Assembly: GCA_964649825.1 (NCBI GenBank)
Contig: CAZYQW010000099.1
Span: 1 to 64,000, forward strand
Length of the DNA stretch: 64,000 bases
Source: CAZYQW01 sp964649825
GTDB taxonomy: Bacteria; Planctomycetota; B15-G4; JADJEK01
Direction of reading: 5' to 3'
Below the pieces are notes generated by a model, which was not told the DNA's origin, did no database searches, and saw only the letters and a program-made list of their open reading frames with translations. The translations under genes were made by a program, and so were the position numbers. How positions within the stretch are numbered: the stretch's first letter is position 1; each line of letters starts with the position of its first letter. This document shows, piece after piece, positions 36,440-45,584 of the stretch.

Positions 36440-39400
36440 TCACGGAGGGGCCTCGGCGGCCGCGTCCGTCTCCCGGGCATCGAGCAAGCGGAGCTTCTGG
36501 TCGAGCTCGCGGAGCGCGAAGACCACCTCCGGGTCGCGCTGGGCGAGCGGCAGCGGCCGCAGCTCCCGCCAGAGCCGGCGCCCGATCTCCTCGTCGCCCA
36601 GGTCGAGGTGGCAGAGCGCGAGGTACAGGAGGTCGCGCGTGCGGTCGCGTCGAGGCGTTGAGGCCTGATTCCATCGATCGGCCCGGCGCAGGGCGTCGAG
36701 GGCGAGGTCGAGATGTCCCGCGCGATAGCGGGCGACGCCGACCGTGTGCAGGTAGAGCGGCTCCCAGGGCACGAGGCTCGCGGCCTCCTCGGCGCGTTGG
36801 ATCGTGGTCGCGAAGTGCGCCGCGTCCGCGTCGAGCGGAGGGAACGACACGAGCGCTTCCGCGTGCAGGCGCTGCGCGCGCTGGAATCGCGTCTCCGCAC
36901 CCGGGTCGACGCGACGGAGCGCGGCGTCGTTCGCCTCTCGGATCGCCGCGAGCGCGTGGCCCAGACCGCGCGCGGACAGTTGGGCCGCGACGGACTCGGG
37001 ATCGTCGACGCGGAGGGGCTTCTCGGCGGCCGAGGCGACGATCGCGTCGAGCGCGAGGGCGAACGAGTCCGGTTCGGCTCCGTCGTCGAGACGGGCCGCG
37101 AGACGCGCGGCCGTGACGGCGGCATCGAGCTCGGCGTTCAGACCGAGCGACCACGCGAGGAGCCGCCGGTGCGCCGCGTGGCCCGGTGCGGCCCGGACCG
37201 CGCGGCGCGCGAGCTCGAGGCCGTCTCCCGCCGATGGGCTCGGAACGTCCGGGTCGAGCGCGCGCCACGCGGCGGCCGCCCACGCGGGAGCGAGTGGGTC
37301 GTCCGGCCGCGCGACGCGCGCCGCGGCGAGTGGTCGCAGCTCCGCGGAGAGATCGTGGAGCGCCGCGAGCGCATCCTCGCGGCGGCCGACCCGTTCGAGG
37401 AGCGGCACGACGGTCTGCTCGACGCGATTCCGTCGATCGGTCGCGGCCCAGAATCGGGCCGCATCGGCGCGATCCGCGTGGAAGAGGCGGACCCCTCCCG
37501 GGCCCGACGCGACCACGCGCGCCCCGCGCGGATCGATCGCGAGGAAGTCGCTCGCCGCATCCTCCCCGAGCAGGACGTTCCACGCGAACGTCCCGTCGGT
37601 CGCCGTCGAGTCGAGGATGAGCACGCGGCCGTCGCGCGCGCAGGCGAGCCGCGCGCCGTCCGGTCCGAACGAGAGGCGTTGGATCGGCGCGTCGCTCACG
37701 AAACGATGGAGCACGTCGCCCGAGGCGAGGTCGAACAGGCGGACGACGCGATCCTCGCTGCTTGCCGCGATCCGCCGGCCGTCGGGCGAGACGGCCACCG
37801 CGAGGATCGGGGCATCGACGCCGGTGACGCGTCGCGTCACGGCGAGTGACCGAGCGTCGAGGACCACCAGGTCCTCGGCGTCGATCGCCCTCGCCACGAT
37901 CGTGCCGTCGGGGAGGACGGCGGCCGGGCCGCGTGCGCGAGGCGGTGGCGACGGGCGGCCGCCCGCGACCGAGAAGAGCCGCAGGCTGCCGTCGGCCGCG
38001 CCGACGAGCAGGCTGGTTCCGCCGGCGACGAACGCGAGACCGGTGGGCGCGTCGCCGACCTCGAAGACCGCGACGTCTTCGACCGCCGTGACGGGGAAGA
38101 CGGCGGCCTTCCCGTTGCGCGTCGCCGCGGCGAGGCGTGCCCCGCCCGCGTCGAACGCGAGCGCGGTCACCGCCGCGGTGGCGACGTGCCGGGCGACGAT
38201 CTCCCCGGTCGTCGCGTCGAGGACGACGACCGTGTGCGCGTCGATCGCCGAGTGGGCGACGCCAAACGCGAGCCACGATCCCGTCGTGTCGAATGCGACG
38301 GCGTCGACGCGATCCGCATCGAGCTCGAGGCGGTCGGAGACGGCGCTCGCCGCCACCCAGACGTGGATCGTTCCGTCCTCGCAACCCGCCGCCACGAACG
38401 TCCCGTCGCGCGAGTACGCGAGCGCGGTCGCCCGCGCGGTCTCGCCCACGTACCGACCCGTCCGTTCGCCCGTCGCGGCGTCCCACTGCGAGAGCCCGTC
38501 GGCGGAGGCAGTGGCGAACGTCCTTGCTCCGCTTCGGATCGCGACGGCGACCGGGGGGCGACCCGAGATCGCGATCTCGCGCTCGAGCGCGCCGGGGCGG
38601 CCGGCGAAGACGCGCGCGACGCCCGCTTGCGACACGGCTACGACGGTGCCGGTCGCGGCGTCGATCGCGGCGCACGTCACGTCGTTGCTCCGGTCGAAGA
38701 TGGCTCGCGCGCCGCGGCCTCCGATCGGATCGATCCTCTCGAGCGCGTCGCGGCGGGCGAGGACGAGCGACGAATCGCCACGATCGACGAGCGGCAGGGG
38801 TGGATTCCGCGCGATGTGGTGCGCGACCGCGACGGAGCGGCCGCCGGCGCGATGGACGGACAGGGTGCCGTCGGCGTCGCTCGTCAGCAAGGAACCGTCG
38901 TTCGCGAAGCCGACCCATCGCGCGGCGCGGCCGAGGCGGAGGGGCGACCCGATGACGGCTCCGCTCACCGCGTCGTGGATCCGCACCGAACCGTCCTCCG
39001 TGCCCACCGCCACGAGCCGGCCGTCCTCGCTCCACGCGGCCGACGACGGCGCGCCGCTCGAGGCGAGAACGAGCCGCGGCTCGTTCGCGTCGATCGTCCA
39101 GACGCGCACCGTTCCATCGCGCGAAGTCGACGCGAGGCGACCGCCGTCGGGCGAGAACGCGATCGTCGTGACCGGGCCCTCGTGACCGAGCAGGTGTCGA
39201 AAGGCACGGTCGAGCGCGACGTCGAGGAAGCCGCGCTCCCAATCGCCGTCGCGCGGCGATAGCTCGCGCAGCCGCCGCGCCGCCTCCTGCCGGTCGCCGA
39301 GGTCGAACGCGACGAGCGCCGCATGATAGCTGGCGCGGTACGCCGCTTCCTCGGCCACCGCCTCCGCCTCGCGCGCGCGGTCGCGCTGCTCGCGCATCTC

Positions 39401-40885
39401 GCGTTCGCTCTCCGTCGCGCGTTCGGCCGCGTCCTGCGCGAGCGCCGCGTTGCGGGTCGCGAGCTCGGCGTTCTCCTTCGCCCGGTTCGCGTTCGCGTTC
39501 GCGTCGCTCGCGTGCGAGAGCGCGGAACGCCGCTCGATCCATCCCCACGCCGCGAGCAGGAGGACGGCGAGGATCGCGGCGGCCGCCGTCGCCGCGAACG
39601 CGCGGTTCCGCGTGACCCACTTGCGCAGCTCGTGGTACGGCCCCGTCGCGTGCGCCTTCACCACCCGCTGCTCGAGATACGCCCTGAGATCGTCGGAGAG
39701 CGCGCCCATGTCGGCGTAGCGGTCGTCGGCCCGGCGCGCCATCGCCTTCGCGCAGATCGCGGCGAGCTCGACCGGCACGTCGTCCGCCTCCTCCTCGAGC
39801 GGCGAAGGCGGTCCCTGCAGCAGGAGCGCGAGGACCGTGCGCGGCGACGTCCGGGCGCCCCGACGAACGTACGGCATGTGACCGGCGAGGAGGTGATACA
39901 GGATCGCGCCGACCGCGTAGACGTCGGCCGGCGGGCCGAGTTCTTCGATGCGACCCTCCGCCTGCTCGGGCGACATGTACGCCGGCGTGCCGACTACGTC
40001 GCCGTCCATCGTGACGAGCGGCGAGTCCGGCTCGCTCGCCGCCGCCTCGCGCCGGTCCGTCCGCACCTCGTTCACCGTCGTCGCGTCGCAGAGCCGCAGA
40101 TCGCGCCGGTCCGGCCGCCCGAGCACGCGCGCGAGCCCCCAGTCCATCACGTACGTCTCCCCGAACCGCCCGACCATTACGTTGGCCGGCTTCAGGTCCC
40201 GGTGGAGCACCCCCTTCTCGTGCGCGTACGCCATCGCGTCGCAGACCTTCTGCAGCACGCCGAGCGCCCGCGTCCGATTCCACCCCGCCGCCCGCGAATG
40301 AACGTGATCGATCACCTCGCGCAGCGTCTCCCCCCTCACCAGCCGCATCGTGAAGAAGAGCCGCCCGTTCGCGTCGACGCCGAGCTCGTGCACCGGCACG
40401 ATGCCGGGATGCTCGAGCTGTCCCGTCACCTGCGCCTCCTCGAGGAAGCGGCCGAGCGTTCTTGGGTCGATCTCCTCCTTCGCGCCGAGCGGCTCCCCCG
40501 GCACGAGCGCGACCTTCATCGCGAGGTGGCGGCGCAGGTCCTTGTCGAACACCCGCAAGACCGCCCCCATGCCGCCGCGCGCGATCTCGTCCTTCAGCAC
40601 GTACCGCGAGGTCGCACCGCCGGTCGGCCAGAGACGGGCGGAGCCCTCGTCGTCGAGGTCGAGAGAGGTGTCCTCATTCGTCGCCGCGACGGTCGGCGCG
40701 CCGCCGCTCCGCTCGAGCATCCCCATGTCGCGCAGCCGGCCGACGTGCCGGCGCAGCGCGCCGGCGCGCTCCGGATGCGCCGCACACAATTCCTCGAGCG
40801 CGCCGTCCCCCTCCCGCGCGATCCGGTCGAGGCACTCGGTCACGAGCTGAAGGAGTCGATCGTCGAGCCCCTCGGTTCCAGACAT
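36440..40885 (-). CDS. Giant membrane Ser/Thr kinase with WD40 propeller and TPR
   Basis: 1481 residues from the ATG at 40885 (MSGTEGLDDRLLQLVTECLD). The kinase spans about 95-390: IARGGMGAVLRVFD, LAMKVAL, LHRDLKPANVMVG, VMDWGLARV (DWG in place of DFG) and GTPAYMSPEQAEG. A membrane helix (FAATAAAAILAVLLLAAWGW) lies near residue 430 and a coiled coil after it (NAALAQDAAERATESEREMR). More than a dozen WD40-like blades follow (VTTIAFSPDGGRLASTSRDG, TALAYSRDGTFVAAGCEDG, LAVAVSPDGRRIAASSEDR). TPR-like helices end the protein (AGHLDLALDALRRADRWNQA). Divergent from an ECF sigma gene 160 bp away, a recurrent planctomycete pairing. Confidence 0.9.
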   Translation of the reverse strand: MSGTEGLDDRLLQLVTECLDRIAREGDGALEELCAAHPERAGALRRHVGRLRDMGMLERSGGAPTVAATNEDTSLDLDDEGSARLWPTGGATSRYVLKDEIARGGMGAVLRVFDKDLRRHLAMKVALVPGEPLGAKEEIDPRTLGRFLEEAQVTGQLEHPGIVPVHELGVDANGRLFFTMRLVRGETLREVIDHVHSRAAGWNRTRALGVLQKVCDAMAYAHEKGVLHRDLKPANVMVGRFGETYVMDWGLARVLGRPDRRDLRLCDATTVNEVRTDRREAAASEPDSPLVTMDGDVVGTPAYMSPEQAEGRIEELGPPADVYAVGAILYHLLAGHMPYVRRGARTSPRTVLALLLQGPPSPLEEEADDVPVELAAICAKAMARRADDRYADMGALSDDLRAYLEQRVVKAHATGPYHELRKWVTRNRAFAATAAAAILAVLLLAAWGWIERRSALSHASDANANANRAKENAELATRNAALAQDAAERATESEREMREQRDRAREAEAVAEEAAYRASYHAALVAFDLGDRQEAARRLRELSPRDGDWERGFLDVALDRAFRHLLGHEGPVTTIAFSPDGGRLASTSRDGTVRVWTIDANEPRLVLASSGAPSSAAWSEDGRLVAVGTEDGSVRIHDAVSGAVIGSPLRLGRAARWVGFANDGSLLTSDADGTLSVHRAGGRSVAVAHHIARNPPLPLVDRGDSSLVLARRDALERIDPIGGRGARAIFDRSNDVTCAAIDAATGTVVAVSQAGVARVFAGRPGALEREIAISGRPPVAVAIRSGARTFATASADGLSQWDAATGERTGRYVGETARATALAYSRDGTFVAAGCEDGTIHVWVAASAVSDRLELDADRVDAVAFDTTGSWLAFGVAHSAIDAHTVVVLDATTGEIVARHVATAAVTALAFDAGGARLAAATRNGKAAVFPVTAVEDVAVFEVGDAPTGLAFVAGGTSLLVGAADGSLRLFSVAGGRPSPPPRARGPAAVLPDGTIVARAIDAEDLVVLDARSLAVTRRVTGVDAPILAVAVSPDGRRIAASSEDRVVRLFDLASGDVLHRFVSDAPIQRLSFGPDGARLACARDGRVLILDSTATDGTFAWNVLLGEDAASDFLAIDPRGARVVASGPGGVRLFHADRADAARFWAATDRRNRVEQTVVPLLERVGRREDALAALHDLSAELRPLAAARVARPDDPLAPAWAAAAWRALDPDVPSPSAGDGLELARRAVRAAPGHAAHRRLLAWSLGLNAELDAAVTAARLAARLDDGAEPDSFALALDAIVASAAEKPLRVDDPESVAAQLSARGLGHALAAIREANDAALRRVDPGAETRFQRAQRLHAEALVSFPPLDADAAHFATTIQRAEEAASLVPWEPLYLHTVGVARYRAGHLDLALDALRRADRWNQASTPRRDRTRDLLYLALCHLDLGDEEIGRRLWRELRPLPLAQRDPEVVFALRELDQKLRLLDARETDAAAEAPP

Positions 40886-41017
40886 ACGGCCATTCCACCC
40901 GTCACGATGACACGAGGCAACGAACCTCTTCGACGCCGCGACGCCCCGATCCCTTCGCAGTGGAAATCGTCGGCCCGGGCGCGCCACCGCGGCCACGGTG
41001 CCGAACGAAGAATCGGC

Positions 41018-41023
41018 TACGAT
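41018..41023 (+). promoter_or_regulatory. Candidate -10 box of the ECF sigma gene
   Basis: TACGAT, 22 bp before the ATG at 41046, inside GCTACGATCGG, the same 11-mer that precedes the ECF sigma gene at 1.77 kb. No good -35 box is visible. Confidence 0.35.
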
Positions 41024-41045
41024 CGGAACGTCTCCGGAACCCACG

Positions 41046-41660
41046 ATGCAAGACGACACCGACGCCCTCGTCCGAGACGCTTCGCGCGGCGACGCGCGTG
41101 CCGTCGAGCGGCTGCTCGAGCGCTGCCTGCCGGGGTTGCGCGGCTTCATCCGGCTCCGGACGGGGCGGATCATCCGCGAGCGTGAAGAGGTCTCGGACAT
41201 CGCGCAGTCCGTCTGCCGGGAGATCCTGCAGAACGCCGACCGGTTCCAGCACGGCGGCGAGACCGCGTTCAAGCACTGGCTCTACACGACCGCGTTGCGC
41301 CTGATCCAGAACCGGGCGAAGCACTGGCAACGCGGCAAGCGTGACGTCCACCTCGAGGTGCGGGTCGACGCGGGCGGCGGCGGGGACTCGGCCGCGCTGG
41401 CACTGCTCCGCTGCTACGGCACGTTCAGCACACCGAGCGTGAAGCTCCAGTCGGCGGACGAGGTGCACCGGATCGAGGCCGCGTTCGATCGGCTCGACGA
41501 CGACCACCGCGAGGTGATCTCGCTGGCCCGCGTGGTCGGCCTGCCCCACAAGGAGATCGCGAAGCAGATGGGGCGGTCCGAGGAGGCGACGCGCGCGCTC
41601 TTGCATCGCGCGCTGGCGACGTTCTCGCTTCTTCTGGAGCAGGATGGATCGCAGGAGTGA
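41046..41660 (+). CDS. ECF-type RNA polymerase sigma factor
   Basis: 204 residues from the ATG at 41046 (MQDDTDALVRDASRGDARAV). Region 2 includes REREEVSDIAQSVCREILQN and FKHWLYTTALRLIQNRAKHW. Region 4 includes HREVISLARVVGLPHKEIAK followed by QMGRSEEATRALLHRAL. An upstream in-frame start at 40998 is less likely, since it would swallow the putative -10 box. Divergent from the WD40 kinase gene; presumed functional partner of that kinase. Confidence 0.87.
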   Translation: MQDDTDALVRDASRGDARAVERLLERCLPGLRGFIRLRTGRIIREREEVSDIAQSVCREILQNADRFQHGGETAFKHWLYTTALRLIQNRAKHWQRGKRDVHLEVRVDAGGGGDSAALALLRCYGTFSTPSVKLQSADEVHRIEAAFDRLDDDHREVISLARVVGLPHKEIAKQMGRSEEATRALLHRALATFSLLLEQDGSQE

Positions 41661-41706
41661 AGGAGCGGGCCCGCCCTCGACTCTCTTGATCGCCGGCGCC
41701 CGATTC

Positions 41707-41746
41707 GATACACCTGTTTCCAACGAACGTTTCAAACGGATGTATC
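41707..41746. promoter_or_regulatory. Palindromic operator abutting the tetR start
   Basis: GATACACCTGTTT (41707-41719) and AAACGGATGTATC (41734-41746) form an inverted repeat matching at 11 of 13 positions around a 14-bp spacer. The right arm ends directly at the GTG start (41747). TTGATC at 41686-41691 could be a -35 box, with GATACA in the left arm as -10 (15-bp spacer). A typical size for a TetR-dimer-of-dimers site, so autoregulation is likely. Confidence 0.6.
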
Positions 41747-42415
41747 GTGCTTCCTCCGACTCCGTCCAAACCGCTCGAGACCCGCCAGCGCATCCTCGAG
41801 TCCGCGGGCCGCATCTTCGCCGAGCAGGGCTTCGAGAAGGCCACGATCCGTGAGATCTGCGCCGCCGCGGGCGCCAACCTCGCGGCGGTGAACTACCACT
41901 TTGGGGACAAACGGACTCTCTACCACGAGGTCCTGGCCCACTACCACGGCGCGGCGCTCGCGGCCCGGCCGATCCCCCGGCTCGCCGATCGGCCCGACGA
42001 CCCCGCCGAACGGCTCGGCACCTTCATCCGCTGGTTCCTGTGGCTCCTCCTCGGCGGCGGCACCCCGGCCTGGCTCGGCAAGATGATGGCGCGCGAGATG
42101 GCGGCCCCGACCGCGGCGCTCGACGGCATGGTCGAACGCACCATCCGTCCGATCTTCCTCGCCGCGAGCGAGATCGTCCGCGCCCTCGTCGCCGCCGCGG
42201 GACAGGACGTCGAACCCGACCGGCTGCGCCGGTTCACGATGAGCGTGCTGGGACAGTGCCTGGTCTACAAGCACGGGCAGGCCGTGATCGCGCGGCTCCA
42301 ACCCGACCTGGAGATCGACGACGCCGAGCTCGAACGCCTCGCCGCGCACGTCACCGCGTTCTCGCTGGCCGCGATCCGCCACGTGGGAGGCGACGGATCG
42401 GAGGCCGTCCCGTGA
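41747..42415 (+). CDS. TetR/AcrR family repressor of the efflux operon
   Basis: 222 residues. N-terminal helix-turn-helix: TRQRILESAGRIFAEQGFEK, ATIREICAAAGANLAAVNYH and FGDKRTLYHEVL. The C-terminal domain (RFTMSVLGQCLVYKHGQAVI) resembles the CerR/DUF1956 group that commonly guards HlyD-ABC efflux operons. The GTG at 41747 is the only start upstream of helix 1. It directly follows the palindrome, so the mRNA may be leaderless or nearly so. The stop overlaps the permease GTG (GTGA). Confidence 0.88.
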   Translation: MLPPTPSKPLETRQRILESAGRIFAEQGFEKATIREICAAAGANLAAVNYHFGDKRTLYHEVLAHYHGAALAARPIPRLADRPDDPAERLGTFIRWFLWLLLGGGTPAWLGKMMAREMAAPTAALDGMVERTIRPIFLAASEIVRALVAAAGQDVEPDRLRRFTMSVLGQCLVYKHGQAVIARLQPDLEIDDAELERLAAHVTAFSLAAIRHVGGDGSEAVP

Positions 42416-43590
42416 ACCGCATCGCGCTCCGTATGCTGACCGGTGACGCCGCACGCTACTTCGGCATCCTCTTCGGGCTCACGTTCGCGTCGCTCCTCAT
42501 CGCGCAGCAGTCCTCGATCTTCGTCGGGCTGATGGCCCGGACCTGCGCGTTCCTCGGCGACACCGGGCAGGCCGACGTCTGGGTGATGGACCCGGAAGTG
42601 CGCTACGTCGAGGAGATCGAGACGTTGCGCTCCGTCGCGCTCGATCGGGTGCGCGGCGTCGAAGGCGTCGCGTGGGCGGTGCCGCTCTTCAAAGGGCTCT
42701 TGCGGGCGCGAATGCGGGACGGGTCGTTCCGCAGCGTCAACGTGATCGGGATCGACGACGCGTCGCTCATCGGGGGCCCACCGAAGATGCTGCAGGGGCG
42801 GCTCGAGGACCTGCGCCGCGACGACGGGATCATCGTCGACGAGGAGTCGGCGAGCACGCGGCTCTCGCAGCCGGCCCTCGACGCGACCGGCGAGCCGATC
42901 CCCGGCGCGCCGCGGCGGCCGCTCGCGGTGGGCGACACGATCGAGATCAACGATCGGCGCGCCGTCGTGGTCGGCATCTGCCAGGTCACGCCGTCGTTCT
43001 TGAGCCAGGCGTCGATCTACACCACCTACACGCGCGCGCTCCGGTTCGCGCCGCCCGAGCGGAAGCTGCTCGCGTTCGTTCTCGCCAAGGCGGAGCCCGG
43101 CGAGGATCACGAGCGGCTCGAAGAACGCATCGCCACGACCACCGGGCTGAAGGCGCGGACGCTCGCTCGGTTCAAGTGGGACACGATCCGGTACTACCTC
43201 GAGAACACCGGGATCCCGATCAACTTCGGCATCGCGGTCCTGCTCGGTTTCCTCGTCGGCACCGCGATCGCGGGTCAGACCTTCTACAACTTCACGCTCG
43301 ACAACCTGAAGTACTTCGGCGCCCTCAAGGCGATGGGGGCGACGAACGGGACGTTGCTGCGAATGGTGCTCCTGCAGGCGCTCGTCGCCGGGCTCCTCGG
43401 CTACGGGATGGGGATCGGGCTCGCCGCGTTCTTCGGCCTCCAGGCGCGCGGCACCGAGCTCGCGTTTCGAATGATCTGGCAGATCCCCGTCGTCGCCGGC
43501 GCAGCCGTCGCGACGATCTGCGCGTTGTCCGCGTTCGTCAGCATGCTCAAGGTGGCGTACCTCGAGCCCGCCGTCGTGTTCCGGAGCTAG
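42412..43590 (+). CDS. ABC transporter permease, FtsX/MacB-like
   Basis: 392 residues starting at GTG 42412, overlapping the tetR stop. One N-terminal membrane helix (YFGILFGLTFASLLIAQQ) is followed by a ~210-residue periplasmic MacB-type domain (GQADVWVMDPEVRYVEEIET, VNVIGIDDASLIGGP). Three C-terminal helices follow (FGIAVLLGFLVGTAIAGQTF, LLQALVAGLLGYGMGIGLAA, VVAGAAVATICALSAF), the FtsX arrangement. It works with the ATPase at 43759 and the fusion protein at 44511 as a tripartite exporter (DevC/MacB style). Substrate unknown. Confidence 0.88.
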   Translation: MNRIALRMLTGDAARYFGILFGLTFASLLIAQQSSIFVGLMARTCAFLGDTGQADVWVMDPEVRYVEEIETLRSVALDRVRGVEGVAWAVPLFKGLLRARMRDGSFRSVNVIGIDDASLIGGPPKMLQGRLEDLRRDDGIIVDEESASTRLSQPALDATGEPIPGAPRRPLAVGDTIEINDRRAVVVGICQVTPSFLSQASIYTTYTRALRFAPPERKLLAFVLAKAEPGEDHERLEERIATTTGLKARTLARFKWDTIRYYLENTGIPINFGIAVLLGFLVGTAIAGQTFYNFTLDNLKYFGALKAMGATNGTLLRMVLLQALVAGLLGYGMGIGLAAFFGLQARGTELAFRMIWQIPVVAGAAVATICALSAFVSMLKVAYLEPAVVFRS

Positions 43591-43758
43591 CCGCCCGTGG
43601 CGAAAGTCATTCCGGCTGCGGCGGGCCCTCGCGACCGATCTCTTCGTTGCAGGATCCTCGACGGACAGGCAGTACGCCTGCGGTCCTGCGCCTCGATCTC
43701 GGTCGCGATGATCTCGCCTCGCTTCGAAAGCACTTTCACCACGGGCTGCTAGGCCGGC

Positions 43759-44514
43759 GTGCACCCCGATCCATCCACCGCCACGATCGTTCCGCCTGCC
43801 GGCGCGCCGGCGTTCGAGTGCGCCGGCGTCACGAAGTCGTTCGGCAAGGGGACGCAGCAGGTGATGGCGCTGCGGGGCGTCGACCTGTCCGCGCCGTACG
43901 GCGAACTGATGCTGCTCGTCGGTCCGTCCGGCTGCGGCAAGACGACGCTGATCTCGATCCTCGCCGGCATTCTCGACCGCGACGGCGGCGACTGCCGCGT
44001 GCTCGGCGTCGACCCGGCGTCGATGCGGCAGCGGCGGCTCACGACCTGGCGCGGCGAAAACATCGGCTTCGTCTTCCAGCAGTACAACCTGATCCCGACG
44101 CTCAGCGTCGCCGAGAACGTCGCGGTCCCGCTCGTCATCCTCGGCGAGGGCTTCGGCGCCGCGTGCCGTCGAGCCGTCGACATGCTCGCGCGCGTCGGCC
44201 TGGAGGGGCGCGAGAAGACGGCCCCGACCAAGCTCTCCGGCGGCCAGCAGCAGCGGGTCGCGATCGCGCGTGCGCTGATCCACGACCCGCGGTTCGTCGT
44301 GTGCGACGAGCCGACGTCGTCGCTCGACGCGGAGACCGGCCACTCGATCATGGAGATCCTGCGCACGGCCGCGATCCGCGACGATCGGGCCCTGGTGATC
44401 GTGACGCACGACTCGCGCATCTTCTCGTTTGCCGACCGGATCGCGCGCATGGACGACGGCGTGATCGTCGGCGTCGACGAGAACGGAAACGGTTCCTCGG
44501 GAGAAGAGACATGA
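43759..44514 (+). CDS. ABC transporter ATP-binding protein (LolD/MacB-type)
   Basis: 251 residues. Walker A GPSGCGKTT, Q-loop GFVFQQYNLIPTLSVAENV (the LolD/DevA form), signature LSGGQQQRVAIARAL, Walker B VVCDEPTSSLD and H-loop VTHDSRIFSFADRI. The start is GTG at 43759; no strong ribosome site is seen. It lies 168 bp after the permease, a gap containing an imperfect hairpin (about 43663-43686), and overlaps the next gene by ATGA. Confidence 0.9.
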   Translation: MHPDPSTATIVPPAGAPAFECAGVTKSFGKGTQQVMALRGVDLSAPYGELMLLVGPSGCGKTTLISILAGILDRDGGDCRVLGVDPASMRQRRLTTWRGENIGFVFQQYNLIPTLSVAENVAVPLVILGEGFGAACRRAVDMLARVGLEGREKTAPTKLSGGQQQRVAIARALIHDPRFVVCDEPTSSLDAETGHSIMEILRTAAIRDDRALVIVTHDSRIFSFADRIARMDDGVIVGVDENGNGSSGEET

Positions 44515-45584
44515 TCGTTCGCAGCCTCGTGATTCCACTCCTCGCCCTCGGCGGCGTGGCGCTCGCGGCGATGACGGTGCGCGAATCGAATCGACCGATC
44601 GTGCCGGCGCCCGGGGTGGCCGACCCGCCGCGGGCGCCGTTCGCGGGACGGATCGCTGCGTCCGGCATCGTGGAGCCGAGCAGCGAGAGCATCGCGATCG
44701 CCGCCTCCGTGGCGGGCATCGTGGCCGACGTCCGCGTGAAGGAGAACGATCGCGTCCAGCGCGGCGACGTGCTGTTCGAGGTCGACGCGCGCGAGGCGAG
44801 CGCCCGGCTGGCGACGCGGGAGGCGGCGCTCGCGGTCGCAGAGCGCGAGCTCGCCCGGCTCGACCTGCAACCCCGTCCCGAGGAGGTACCCCCGGCCGCG
44901 GCGGTCGTGGCCGAGCGCCGGGCTCGTCTCGAGGACGCCGAGCGGCAGCTCGAGATCCTCGACGCCGTGAAGGACCCGCGCGCGGTCAGCCGCGAGCTGC
45001 GCGTCGTGCGGGAGGCGGCGGTGCGCGTCGCGGCCGCGTCGCTCCGCGAGGCGGAGGCCGACCTCGATCTCGTGCGCGCCGGCGCGTGGGAGGCGGACCT
45101 CGAGGTCGCGCGCGCGAACGTCGCGGTCGCCGCGGCGGACGTCGAAGAGGCGCGAACGACCCTCGAGCGCCTGATCGTGCGCGCCCCGATCGACGCGACC
45201 GTCCTCCAGTTGAACGTCCGCGCCGGGGAGTACGCGCCGGCCGGCACCCTCGCGACGCCGCTGCTCATCCTCGGCGCGACCGACGTGCTGCACGTCCGCG
45301 TCGACGTCGACGAGTACGACGCGTGGCGGTTCGACGAGTCGCGGCCCGCCGTTGCTTCCCTGCGCGGCAACCCGGCGCTCGCGACCGAGCTGCGCTTTGC
45401 GGCCATCGAGCCGTTCGTGGTTCCCAAACGATCGCTTTCCGGCGACAGCGCCGAGCGCGTCGACACGCGCGTGCTCCAGGTCCTCTACGCGTTCGATCCG
45501 GCGACGCTGCGAGCGTACGTCGGCCAGCAGGTCGACGTGTTCATCGAGGCCAAGCCGCGCGCGACGGGAGAGGACGGGCGATGA
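44511..45584 (+). CDS. HlyD-family membrane fusion protein
   Basis: 357 residues from the ATG at 44511. An N-terminal anchor (VRSLVIPLLALGGVALAAMT) is followed by a biotinyl-lipoyl-like half motif (ASVAGIVADVRVKENDRVQR). A long helical hairpin comes next (LATREAALAVAERELARLDL to ADVEEARTTLERLIV), then the second lipoyl half (VRAPIDATVLQLNVRAGEYA) and a beta-barrel (DVLHVRVDVDEYDAWRF). It bridges the inner-membrane ABC pair and the outer-membrane channel. Both ends overlap neighbours by ATGA. Confidence 0.9.
   Translation: MIVRSLVIPLLALGGVALAAMTVRESNRPIVPAPGVADPPRAPFAGRIAASGIVEPSSESIAIAASVAGIVADVRVKENDRVQRGDVLFEVDAREASARLATREAALAVAERELARLDLQPRPEEVPPAAAVVAERRARLEDAERQLEILDAVKDPRAVSRELRVVREAAVRVAAASLREAEADLDLVRAGAWEADLEVARANVAVAAADVEEARTTLERLIVRAPIDATVLQLNVRAGEYAPAGTLATPLLILGATDVLHVRVDVDEYDAWRFDESRPAVASLRGNPALATELRFAAIEPFVVPKRSLSGDSAERVDTRVLQVLYAFDPATLRAYVGQQVDVFIEAKPRATGEDGR

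Noticed and set aside
43591..43758. Small gene or RNA between permease and ATPase
   Set aside because: Only an imperfect hairpin (about 43663-43686) and short open frames without starts were seen. Not enough to call.
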